A DNA stretch of 14,652 bases from SMXQ01 sp033720855 (GTDB lineage: Bacteria > Pseudomonadota > Alphaproteobacteria > SMXQ01): the NCBI GenBank assembly GCA_033720855.1, contig JAWWBR010000085.1:1-14652 (forward strand), read 5' to 3'. The position numbers and the translations under genes are program-made. The notes below the pieces were generated by a model. The model saw only the letters and a program-made list of their open reading frames with translations. It ran no database searches and was not told the origin of the DNA. Shown here piece by piece: positions 8,101 through 14,009 of this stretch; within the stretch, counting starts at the first letter, position 1; every line of letters starts with the position of its first letter.

Positions 8101-8907
8101 GCGCTGGGACAGCACCGCCAGCGGCGTGTCGTCGCCCATCGATCCCACCGGCTCTTTGGCGTCCTCGACCATGGGATGGAGGATCAGCTCCATCTCCTCC
8201 ATGGTATAGCCGAGGGCGCGCTGGCGGGTCCGGAGTTCGTCGGCATCGAAGGCGGGCGGCGCCGCCTTGTCGGTCCGGATCAGCTTGTCGAGATCGGTGA
8301 TGTTTTCCGCCCACTTGGAATAGGGCGCGTGGGCGGCCAGCATGTCCTTCAGCTCGCCGTCGTGGTAGAACTTCGCCTCGGCAAGGTCGACGCCGACCAT
8401 TTCGCCCGGGCCGATGCGGCCCTTTTCGACGATGTCGACCTCGGGCAGGGGCGTCATGCCGGATTCGGAGCCGACCACCAATAGGCCGTTGCGCGTCAAC
8501 GTGTAGCGCATCGGCCTCAGGCCGTTGCGGTCCATGCCCGCGATCACCCAGCGGCCGTCGGTCGCGGCCACGGCCGCCGGCCCATCCCACGGTTCCAGCA
8601 CGCAGTTGCAATAGGAATAGAAGTCCTTATGGGCCTGCGGCATGGTGGTCTTGTTGGACCATGAATCGGGGATCATCAGGGACTTGACCATGGGCGCGGA
8701 TCGTCCGCCGCGAACCAGCACCTCGAACACCGCGTCCAGCGCCGCCGAATCCGAACTGCCCGACTGCACCACCGGTTTGATGTCCGACATGTAGTCGCCG
8801 AAGGCCTCCGACTGCATTCGGGTTTCGTGGCTCATCATCCAATTGGTGTTGCCCCTCAGGGTGTTGATCTCGCCATTATGGGCGAGCATCCGAAACGGCT
8901 GGGCCAA
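5128..8907 (-). CDS. gltB: gltB 3' part: rest of glutaminase domain, central, FMN synthase and beta-helix domains
   Basis: This is the open frame after the amber codon. Its apparent first codon is TTG (codon 258 of the full gene), which is an ordinary Leu in LAQPFRMLAHNGEIN rather than a natural start. In order it contains the end of the glutamine amidotransferase domain, the central domain, and the FMN-binding synthase domain beginning near GISLGALSPEAHETLS with SGHSGGTGASP and LRVDGGMKTGRD. The [3Fe-4S] cysteines follow in GCIMVRQCHSNTCPVGVC (spacing 6 and 5). Last comes the Gly-rich right-handed beta-helix with GGTIVLRP, NTVLYGATAGRLFAAG and EYMTGGVAVILG. No other stop, frameshift or missing key residue was seen. 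If made alone, it would lack the nucleophile Cys and most of the glutaminase domain, but could in principle keep the ammonia-dependent synthase sites. Confidence 0.85.
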   Translation of the reverse strand: MAQPFRMLAHNGEINTLRGNTNWMMSHETRMQSEAFGDYMSDIKPVVQSGSSDSAALDAVFEVLVRGGRSAPMVKSLMIPDSWSNKTTMPQAHKDFYSYCNCVLEPWDGPAAVAATDGRWVIAGMDRNGLRPMRYTLTRNGLLVVGSESGMTPLPEVDIVEKGRIGPGEMVGVDLAEAKFYHDGELKDMLAAHAPYSKWAENITDLDKLIRTDKAAPPAFDADELRTRQRALGYTMEEMELILHPMVEDAKEPVGSMGDDTPLAVLSQRYRGLHHFFRQNFSQVTNPPIDSLRENYQMSLKTRLGNLGNILDEDDQQMRLLQLESPVLSNAEFAAMPGEMGDEAVEIDCTFEVGKGEGALREAIDRIQREAEDSVREGAIHVILSDQNMGPDRAAIPMILATGAVHTHLVRQQLRTFTSLNVRCGECMDVHYFAVLIGVGATTINAYLAEDSIKDRHRRGLFEGMTVEECVANYKSAVNQGLLKVMSKMGISVLSSYRGGYNFEAVGLSRALVAEFFPGMTSRISGIGLSGIERKVVDLHDEAFGGAGGTLPIGGFYNFRRSGEAHGLHGDLIHTLQNAVTTESYAVYRRFSEASRAGQPINLRDLLDFKEVPEAVDVDEVESITDIRKRLVAPGISLGALSPEAHETLSIAMNRMGAKSDSGEGGEDPSRYRPRPNGDNASSAIKQVASGRFGVTAEYLNNCRELEIKIAQGAKPGEGGQLPGIKVSEMIARLRHSTPGITLISPPPHHDIYSIEDLAQLIYDLKQINPEAKVCVKLVSQTGIGTIAAGVAKAKADVILVSGHSGGTGASPQSSIKYAGLPWELGLSEVNQVLTLNQLRHRVTLRVDGGMKTGRDVVMAALLGAEEFGIGTIALVAMGCIMVRQCHSNTCPVGVCTQNPKLRDKFVGTPEKVVNLMSFIAEEVREILASLGARSLEEIIGRTDLLTQVSRGSEHLDDLDLNPLLVQADSGDYPRFCTLEDGERNDVPETLDAEMIRDAAAALEAGEKMQLAYNVRNTQRAIGAKLSSAITKRFGMDGLETGQVTVRLRGTAGQSLGAFAVQGIKLEVFGDANDYTGKGLSGGTIVLRPLASSPLVSNENTIIGNTVLYGATAGRLFAAGQAGERFCVRNSGAIAVVEGCGSNGCEYMTGGVAVILGPVGDNFGAGMTGGVAFVYDPDLNFEHKLNPETLVWERVVTPYWEKRLRRLVETHVAQTQSRFAARLLNDWARVLPRFWHVVPKEMVPLLEHPLTADSGIVSA

Positions 8908-8934
8908 ACGCCAATTGGGGAAGGTGTTGGTGGA

Positions 8935-9678
8935 CTAGCGCTGGTGGAAAATGGCGAAAGACGAAATGAACCGTTCGTCGAGAAGGTCGGGGTAAAACAG
9001 GTCCACCTGTTCGGCCAGGAACAGGCCCTTGTAAATGATCGACCGGCAGCTCAGCGAGCAAATATAGAAGTCGCTGATATGCTCGTTGAGGACACGCTTC
9101 TCTATGCGGCGGCGAATGATGTAGAGGTCGCTTTCGAACTCGTCCTGACCGACGCCGGGATTGGAGGCGATCATGATCTGCTCGATCTCGGGCCTGGTGG
9201 CGTTGGCCTTTTCGCCGATGACGCCGACGTTGACGGGAACCTGGCGCCACCCATAGATGTCGTAACCGAAATTCAGGATCTCGCTTTCGACGATGGAGCG
9301 GCAGCGCTCCAAATGGGTGAAATCGGTGCGCGGCAAAAAGACCATGCCCACGCCGAGGCGGCCCGGTCTGGGCTCGTGGCCGGTCCTGGCGATGTGCTCC
9401 TTGAAGAAATCCTGGGGAATCTCGACATGGATGCCGGCACCGTCGCCGGTCTTGCCGTCGGCATCGACCGCGCCGCGATGCCACACCGCCTTGAGCGCAT
9501 TGATGCCGGCGACCACCACCTCGCGGCGCGGACGGCCGTCGGTCGCGGCCACCAAGCCGACACCGCAGGCATCGTGTTCGAAGGCGGGATCGTAGGCCCC
9601 GGCGGCTTGCAGCGTTTCGGCATTGCGGCGCCACAGATCGACCGCGGCGACCCCGGATAAACTGTCATCCCGTTTCAT
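8935..9678 (-). CDS. gltB: gltB 5' part: truncated class II glutaminase domain
   Basis: The 247-residue open part runs from the ATG at 9678 to the amber codon. A 37-residue propeptide precedes Cys38 in EHDACGVGLVA, the expected N-terminal nucleophile exposed by self-cleavage in class II amidotransferases. Other conserved parts are RGAVDADGKTGDGAGIH, the PRTDFTHLERC region, and the last residues ERFISSFAIFHQR. The peptide ends just before STNTFPNWRLAQPFRMLAHNGEINT, which forms much of the glutamine-binding pocket. A protein ending here should not hydrolyse glutamine. An upstream in-frame ATG at 9777 exists but would read 89 bases into the end of gltD, and its extra residues do not resemble GltB. 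Confidence 0.85.
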   Translation of the reverse strand: MKRDDSLSGVAAVDLWRRNAETLQAAGAYDPAFEHDACGVGLVAATDGRPRREVVVAGINALKAVWHRGAVDADGKTGDGAGIHVEIPQDFFKEHIARTGHEPRPGRLGVGMVFLPRTDFTHLERCRSIVESEILNFGYDIYGWRQVPVNVGVIGEKANATRPEIEQIMIASNPGVGQDEFESDLYIIRRRIEKRVLNEHISDFYICSLSCRSIIYKGLFLAEQVDLFYPDLLDERFISSFAIFHQR

Positions 9679-9688
9679 CGGTGGCTCC

Positions 9689-11152
9689 TCATTCCGCGGC
9701 CCGCTCGGCGGCGGCCCCGACCGCCGCTCCCTGCTCCAGCCATTGGTGGATGGCATCGGCGGCCAGCCGCCCATCATAGATCGCCCACACCACGAGCGAC
9801 GCGCCGCGGACGATGTCGCCGGCGGCGAAGACGCCGTCCAGCGAGGTCATCAGGGTTCGAAAGTCGGCCTTCAGCGTGCCCCAGCCGGTGACCGCAAGAT
9901 CCGGCTCGTCGAACATCACCGGCAGGTCCTCGGGATCGAAGCCGAGCGCCTTTATCACGAGGTCGGCATCGATGTTGAAACTGGAGCCCTCTATGGGTTC
10001 GGGCGTCTGCCGCCCGGTGACGTCGGGAACGCCGAGATGGATGCGCTGGCAGCGCACGCCCTTGACCCGGCGGTCGCCGAGAAACGCCTCGGGCGCCGCC
10101 AACCAGACGAATTCGACCCCCTCTTCCTCGGCATGTTCGACCTCCCGCCGCGAGCCCGGCATATTTTCCCGGTCCCGCCGATAGACGCAGCGCACGGATT
10201 TGGCGCCCTGGCGCACCGCCGTGCGGACGCAATCCATGGCGGTATCGCCGCCCCCGATCACCACCACGTTGCGGTCGCGGGCATTGAGGGTCCCGTCCTC
10301 GTAGGCCGGGACCTTGTCGCCCAAGCCCTGGCGATTGGAGGCGGTGAGGTAATCCATCGCCGGATAGATTCCGCCGAGGCCCGAACCCGGCATCTGGATA
10401 TCCCTGTCCTTGTAGACCCCGGTGGCGATGAGAACGGCATCATGCCGCTCCCGCAGATCCGCCAGCGAAGCGTCGCGGCCGACCTCGAAATTGAGGTGGA
10501 AGGTGATGCCCGCATCGGCCAGCAGCTTGGCGCGGCGGGCGACGATGTATTTCTCCAGCTTGAAATTGGGGATGCCGTAAATCAGCAATCCACCGACCCG
10601 ATCGTACCGGTCGTAGACGTGGATTTCGTAGCCGCGCCGGCGCAATTGTTCCGCCGCCGCCAGGCCTCCGGGCCCGGCCCCGATGATCCCCACCGAACGC
10701 TTGAGTTCGCGCCGGGGGATCGGCGGCTTGACCCAGCCCCGGTCGAAGGCCGTGTCGGTGATGTATTTCTCCACCGAGCCGATGGTCACCGTGCCGTGGC
10801 CCGACTGCTCGAGCACGCAATTGCCCTCGCACAGCCTGTCCTGGGGGCAGATGCGGCCGCACACCTCGGGCAGATTGTTGGTCGCGGCCGATACTTCATA
10901 GGCCTCTTCCAGGCGGCCTTCGGCGGTCAGTTTGAGCCAGTCGGGGATGTTGTTGGAGACCGGGCAATGGACCTGGCAAAACGGGATGCCGCATTGCGAG
11001 CACCGCGAGGACTGCTCTTGGGCGTCGTCTTCGGAGAAGGCGCCGTAAATCTCGTCGAAATCCTCGCGGCGCTTTTCCGCCCCCCGCTTGTCGGGCATCG
11101 AGGTCTCGATGGAGGTGAATCTGAGCATTCGCTGCGGCATGAACGCAACCAT
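9689..11152 (-). CDS. gltD: Glutamate synthase small subunit (NADPH, beta chain)
   Basis: The 487-residue flavoprotein passes electrons from NADPH to the GltB subunit. Eight N-terminal cysteines in two groups (51, 54, 59, 63 in CSQCGIPFCQVHC; 98, 102, 108, 112 in CGRICPQDRLCEGNC) are those that ligate the [4Fe-4S] clusters. The FAD site is GIIGAGPGGLAAAEQL (155-170) with the ensuing VGGLLIYGIPNFKLEK. The NADPH site is VVIGGGDTAMDC, followed by YRRDRENMPGSRREV. The end is AAGDIVRGASLVVWAIYDG. The start may instead be the ATG at 11140 (MPQRML), because GAAGAAGG lies directly against the ATG at 11152 and family members begin close to that point. The gene comes first in the pair, the reverse of the E. 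coli gltBD order, with gltB ten bases downstream. Confidence 0.96.
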   Translation of the reverse strand: MVAFMPQRMLRFTSIETSMPDKRGAEKRREDFDEIYGAFSEDDAQEQSSRCSQCGIPFCQVHCPVSNNIPDWLKLTAEGRLEEAYEVSAATNNLPEVCGRICPQDRLCEGNCVLEQSGHGTVTIGSVEKYITDTAFDRGWVKPPIPRRELKRSVGIIGAGPGGLAAAEQLRRRGYEIHVYDRYDRVGGLLIYGIPNFKLEKYIVARRAKLLADAGITFHLNFEVGRDASLADLRERHDAVLIATGVYKDRDIQMPGSGLGGIYPAMDYLTASNRQGLGDKVPAYEDGTLNARDRNVVVIGGGDTAMDCVRTAVRQGAKSVRCVYRRDRENMPGSRREVEHAEEEGVEFVWLAAPEAFLGDRRVKGVRCQRIHLGVPDVTGRQTPEPIEGSSFNIDADLVIKALGFDPEDLPVMFDEPDLAVTGWGTLKADFRTLMTSLDGVFAAGDIVRGASLVVWAIYDGRLAADAIHQWLEQGAAVGAAAERAAE

Positions 11153-11340
11153 CCTTCTTCGCTGTGACTTTCAATGCCGCAGGGAGACCGCCTTTGGGTC
11201 CCCAACGCCGCACGAACTGCCTACCCCGCTCCGCCCTGTGCGCACTATGGGGCTATCCGGACTTCCCGGATCGCGTGGACAACAACCCTGTGACGCGAAT
11301 TCCAGAAAACGGTGCCCCGGCCCCAAGACAAGGCGAACGT

Positions 11341-11369
11341 ATTATTCTGGGGGTCGGTATAGGGGACAA
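11341..11369 (-). promoter_or_regulatory. Candidate sigma-70 promoter for gltDB
   Basis: Read on the minus strand, TTGTCC (11364-11369) and AATAAT (11341-11346) are separated by exactly 17 bases. This fits a housekeeping -35/-10 pair in an AT-richer island of the intergenic region. Transcription from it would begin near 11334 and leave a leader of about 180 bases before gltD, long enough for post-transcriptional control, though I could not identify a known leader element there. No clear sigma-54 GG/GC pair was found nearby. Confidence 0.4.
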
Positions 11370-11491
11370 AACCAGCCTTGGCGAGCAAAAACGTACATTT
11401 AGGTCAAATAGTCTGTCCTAATTTTCGGGCCCCTCTTCCGGTCCTGCCCCACCTCCGCCGTGTGGCGGCCAATCTATGGGGTCTCAACGCC

Positions 11492-11522
11492 GGAAATTAG
11501 TCCCATTATGGAACTAATTTCC
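11492..11522. promoter_or_regulatory. Operator-like 31-base imperfect palindrome
   Basis: GGAAATTAGT (11492-11501) and its exact reverse complement ACTAATTTCC (11513-11522) flank an inner CCA-TTA-TGG, so 26 of the outer bases pair around a 3-base centre with one mismatched pair. The element is strikingly AT-rich for this genome. A dimeric repressor or activator site is the natural reading. On the minus strand its centre includes CATAAT, a possible -10 box, although no matching -35 was found. It lies about 170 bases before uppP and 340 or more before gltD. The regulator is unknown. It is not followed by a T-run, so a terminator is less likely. Confidence 0.5.
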
Positions 11523-11675
11523 CCCATCCAGACACAAGAGGTTGGGGGTCCACGCCCGCAAACGGCAAGACCTGTACAAGCCTCCCCACTGTGATATAAG
11601 CGGCGGTGGATTTCGGCCGCGCCGCGTCGCCTCCGCGCGCCGCGCCGTCCCACCGACCCGGAGCGAACCCCTGCC

Positions 11676-12518
11676 GTGACTCTCCTCCATATCCTGACGG
11701 TCGCAGTGGTCCAGGGGATCACGGAGTTCTTGCCCATATCCTCTCAGGCGCACCTGGTCCTGATCCCCCACCTGACCGGATGGTGCGACCAGGGCCCGGT
11801 GATCGATATCGGCGTGCACTTCGGCACTCTTCTCGCGGTCATCGTCTATTTCAGACGCGACTGCCTGTCCCTGGCCCGGGGCGCGGGCGCCGCGGTTCGT
11901 GGCAAGCGGACGGGCGAAACGCGCCTCGCCCTGCAGATCCTGATCGCGACCGCGCCCGTGCTGGCGGCGGGCTATATCCTCCAGAAAGGACTCGGGATCA
12001 GCTTCCGCGACCCCGGAGTGATCGCCTGGATGACCCTCGGTTTCGGGATCCTCCTATGGGTCGGCGACCGATGGGGACCGAAGGACAAAGGTCTCGATCG
12101 GATGACCGGGAGCGCAGCCTTCGCCATCGGCTGTGCCCAGGTCCTGGCCCTGATACCCGGGACCTCGCGCTCCGGGGTCACCATGACGGCCGCCCGGATG
12201 CTCGGCTTCGACCGGGCCGAGGCCGCCCGGTTCTCCCTTTTGATGGCGATTCCTGTGATCCTCGCGGCGGCGACGCTGGCCGGCATCGATGTGGTGCAAA
12301 CCGGCGACGTCTCATTGACCTGGGCGGTGGCGGTGGCCGTCGCCTTCGCCTTCGTCGCCGCCCTGATTGCCATCGCGGCGATGATGCGTTGGCTTCGCCA
12401 TGCGAGCTTCACGCCCTTCGTCGCCTACCGTTGCCTGCTCGGCATCGCCCTGCTGACTGCGGTCTACGGTTTCGGATTCGGGCAATCGCAATCGCTCGCC
12501 ACCTGCGTCGGCGGGTAG
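11676..12518 (+). CDS. uppP: Undecaprenyl-diphosphate phosphatase (BacA/UppP)
   Basis: This 280-residue integral membrane enzyme removes a phosphate from undecaprenyl diphosphate. It regenerates the lipid carrier for peptidoglycan and other envelope polymers, and the family gives bacitracin resistance. Both signature regions are present: QGITEFLPISSQAHL (13-27), with the (E/Q)xxxE pair Q13/E17 and His26, and PGTSRSGVTMTAARMLGFDR (161-180) with Arg165. About eight hydrophobic helices and the length fit the family. Translation starts at GTG 11676, just before conserved residues. The ribosome site is weak, with GGAG about 12 bases away. The gene ends with TAG, showing that TAG works as a stop in this genome. 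It converges on the NDUFA9-like gene with ten bases between stops. Confidence 0.95.
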   Translation: MTLLHILTVAVVQGITEFLPISSQAHLVLIPHLTGWCDQGPVIDIGVHFGTLLAVIVYFRRDCLSLARGAGAAVRGKRTGETRLALQILIATAPVLAAGYILQKGLGISFRDPGVIAWMTLGFGILLWVGDRWGPKDKGLDRMTGSAAFAIGCAQVLALIPGTSRSGVTMTAARMLGFDRAEAARFSLLMAIPVILAAATLAGIDVVQTGDVSLTWAVAVAVAFAFVAALIAIAAMMRWLRHASFTPFVAYRCLLGIALLTAVYGFGFGQSQSLATCVGG

Positions 12519-12528
12519 CGATCCCCCA

Positions 12529-13476
12529 TCAGGCGCCGCCGCCCGACGCCCCTCCGGGACCAAGATAGGAGGGCAGGATGTCCTCGATCGCGGTCGCGGT
12601 GATGCCGAGGGCGGCCAGTCCGTCGGCCCCATCGGGAACCACGTTGTCGGTCCTGAGCAACCGCGCCTGGTCACGGGTGAGTTGCGGCTTGAGCCCGAGC
12701 GCCGCCATCAGGTCGCCGGCCACACCGATGGCGTCGGCCAGCACCATGGGCAGCGGCAAAAGCAGCCGACGCTGTCCGGTTGCGGCCAACAACATGGCCA
12801 TGAGTTCGCGGAAGGCGTAACTTCGCGGACCGCCCAGCTGAAACAGGCGGCCGATGGCATCATCGCGGGTAAGGCCGGCGTACACGGCGGCCGCCATGTC
12901 GCCGACATAGACCGGCTGGAAACGGTTCGTCCCGCCCCCGAACAAGGGCAGCACCGGCGACCAGCGGGCCAGGTCGGCGAAGCGGTTGAAGAAATCGTCC
13001 TCGGGTCCGAAGATCACGCTGGGGCGCAGGATCACCGCCTCAGCCATGGCCGCGCGCAGGGCCGCTTCTCCCGCCGCCTTGCTCCGGGCGTAGTGGGACG
13101 TTGCTGCGTGCTCGGCACCGATCGCGGAGACATGAACCATCCGCTCGACGCCGGCCGCGGTCGCCGCCGATGCGATCAAACCGGGCGCCGTGGCATGCAG
13201 CTTTGCGAATTTCTGCTTTGGTGTTTCGTAGAGAATGCCGACGAGGTTGACGACCGCATCGGAGCCCTCGATCGCGCCGGCAATTCCATCGGCATCCGAG
13301 ACGTCGCAAGGGGCCGCGACGGCGCGCCCCGTCTCGATCAAGGGCGCGAGCGCAGGCGCCGTTGCGGCCGTCCTGGAGGCGACCACGACGCGGGCGCCGG
13401 CATCGACCAGCCGGCCGACGACCTGACGGCCGACAAAACCCGATCCTCCGAAAACCGTGACCTGTTGCAGATCCAT
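12529..13476 (-). CDS. Complex I NDUFA9 subunit family protein (atypical SDR)
   Basis: The 315-residue product has an N-terminal Rossmann fold with VTVFGGSGFVGRQVV (nucleotide loop 10-16) and VVNLVGILYET. The serine strand is VHVSAIGAEHAATSHYARSKAAGE, with Tyr129 and Lys133 as a YxxxK pair. RPSVIFGPEDDFFNRFADLA and FQPVYVGDMAAAV follow. This combination is typical of the NDUFA9-like NAD(P)H-binding proteins of alphaproteobacteria. Their mitochondrial counterpart is an accessory subunit of respiratory complex I; bacterial members may serve complex I or quinone-linked metabolism, which the sequence does not settle. The ATG at 13476 is preferred over 13527: homology starts at once and a G-rich ribosome site (AGGGGG, seven bases) precedes it, while the 17 extra residues are low-complexity Gly/Ala. 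Confidence 0.87.
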   Translation of the reverse strand: MDLQQVTVFGGSGFVGRQVVGRLVDAGARVVVASRTAATAPALAPLIETGRAVAAPCDVSDADGIAGAIEGSDAVVNLVGILYETPKQKFAKLHATAPGLIASAATAAGVERMVHVSAIGAEHAATSHYARSKAAGEAALRAAMAEAVILRPSVIFGPEDDFFNRFADLARWSPVLPLFGGGTNRFQPVYVGDMAAAVYAGLTRDDAIGRLFQLGGPRSYAFRELMAMLLAATGQRRLLLPLPMVLADAIGVAGDLMAALGLKPQLTRDQARLLRTDNVVPDGADGLAALGITATAIEDILPSYLGPGGASGGGA

Positions 13477-13842
13477 CCCCTGTCCCCCTGCCGCGGCGCC
13501 GGGTGCGGCGCCCATGCCGTGGCCCATGCCCGACGGCGGGCCTCAAGGCCATCATTAAACGCCCTATGACGGCGATCCGCAAACATGGCGCCGCCGGGCG
13601 CGGGAAAGGCGAATCCGGCCCCGAACGCCCCGCGGCGGCCGGCGCAGCCTCCCCTCTCTGCCACGCTGTCGGGGTCGCCCAGGTCCAAGCCCCCGCCCCC
13701 ATCCCCTTTCAATTGACCGGCCCGGCGTTTATCTTAGGAGCCGGGATGCACCGGATCATGCCCTTGGCGGTTGACTTCTACGCCGCCCAAGTATATCCAG
13801 ACCGGCCGGCATGCGCGCGCAGGCCCGGCGCGGCGGCACGGA
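13477..13842. other. Intergenic spacer between NDUFA9-like gene and tRNA-Leu
   Basis: These 366 bases separate a minus-strand gene from the plus-strand tRNA. The half nearer the protein gene is very GC-rich and shows nothing distinctive. The half nearer the tRNA holds a likely tRNA promoter. It also holds an AGGAG followed six bases later by an ATG at 13746, whose frame runs into the tRNA and is not believed to be a gene. No clear promoter for the NDUFA9-like gene was identified. Confidence 0.5.
13771..13799 (+). promoter_or_regulatory. Candidate promoter of tRNA-Leu
   Basis: TTGACT (13771-13776) matches five of six bases of the -35 consensus. Seventeen bases later is TATCCA (13794-13799), within the AT-rich GTATATCC. 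Initiation near 13806 would give a 5' leader of about 37 bases, removed by RNase P. The -10 match is modest, but position and spacing fit well. Confidence 0.5.
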
Positions 13843-13929
13843 GCCCAGGTGGCGGAATTGGTAGACGCGCTAGTTTCAGGTACTAGTGGGCGAAAGCCCG
13901 TGGAAGTTCGAGTCTTCTCCTGGGCACCA
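13843..13929 (+). tRNA. tRNA-Leu (anticodon CAG)
   Basis: The 87-base gene folds into a full class II tRNA with CCA encoded. The acceptor stem GCCCAGG pairs with CCTGGGC, followed by ACCA. The D arm includes GGTAGACGC. The anticodon stem CTAGT/ACTAG encloses loop TTCAGGT with anticodon CAG at 13877-13879. A long variable arm has GGGC-GAAA-GCCC. The T stem GGAAG/CTTCT has loop TTCGAGT. The long variable arm and anticodon identify leucine, reading CUG, the leading Leu codon in GC-rich genomes. A terminator follows at once. Confidence 0.97.
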
Positions 13930-13944
13930 TTTCTTGTGATGTCG

Positions 13945-13974
13945 AAGGCGCGCCCGCAAGGGGGCGCCTTTCTT
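13945..13974 (+). terminator. Intrinsic terminator after tRNA-Leu
   Basis: AAGGCGC (13945-13951) pairs with GCGCCTT (13964-13970), and CCC (13953-13955) with GGG (13960-13962). There is a single G-G mismatch between the two helices and a GCAA tetraloop at the tip. TCTT continues the T-rich tail. It sits 15 bases past the tRNA 3' end and 35 bases before rnd, and should separate the two transcription units at least in part. Confidence 0.8.
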
Positions 13975-14009
13975 CGAGGGGCATGTAGAACGGCACAAGG
14001 AACCGAGCC

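Larger units (their letters stand above)
5128..9678 (-). pseudogene. gltB: gltB, glutamate synthase large subunit, interrupted by one in-frame amber codon
   Basis: Read through the stop at 8935-8937, this is one continuous frame of 1,516 codons, the usual length of the NADPH-GOGAT large subunit. That enzyme turns glutamine plus 2-oxoglutarate into two glutamates together with GltD. The start chosen is the ATG at 9678, ten bases past the gltD stop with a GAGGAG ribosome site six bases upstream; an ATG at 9777 would overlap gltD. Codon 248 is TAG, between HQR and STNTFPNW, where the family has Tyr. One base change from TAC or TAT explains it. Both sides are in the same frame, and all domains look conserved, so the lesion is isolated and young, or a sequence error. 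Without suppression or restart, no complete glutaminase domain would be made. The two halves are described separately. Confidence 0.85.
11153..11675. other. Divergent intergenic region between gltD and uppP
   Basis: These 523 bases hold no convincing coding frame. They are less GC-rich than the genes around them, especially around 11330-11425 and 11490-11520. They contain a candidate gltD promoter, an AT-rich hyphenated palindrome, a C-run/G-run inverted repeat (CCCCCA 11521-11526 with TGGGGG 11543-11548), and a possible uppP -10 box, TATAAG, at 11595-11600. The last has only a poor -35 (CTGTAC, 11572-11577). The region must carry the start signals of two divergent transcripts. Confidence 0.6.

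Noticed and set aside
8881..8940. A frameshift as the cause of the gltB split
   Set aside because: Both parts are in the same frame, and the residues on each side of the stop (HQR, then STNTFPNW) are contiguous in the family. A single substitution explains the break.
8929..8943. Programmed readthrough or pyrrolysine insertion at the gltB TAG
   Set aside because: The bases after the stop are TCC ACC, not a known leaky context, no structured element was recognised downstream, and the family has Tyr here. Only peptide data could revive the idea.
9623..11167. A 514-codon plus-strand frame opposite gltD
   Set aside because: It is a shadow of gltD, whose cysteine clusters and nucleotide-binding motifs are unmistakable. 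Long antisense frames are normal at this GC content.
11521..11548. CCCCCA/TGGGGG hairpin as a terminator
   Set aside because: The stem is only six base pairs with a 16-base loop and no T-run on either strand, and it lies in a divergent promoter region where no transcript is expected to end.
13746..13886. A 46-codon frame with AGGAG six bases before its ATG, upstream of tRNA-Leu
   Set aside because: The ribosome-site match is good, but the frame runs into the tRNA and ends at the anticodon stem. Its Arg/Gly/Ala-rich tail resembles random GC-rich translation, and the likely tRNA promoter lies inside it.
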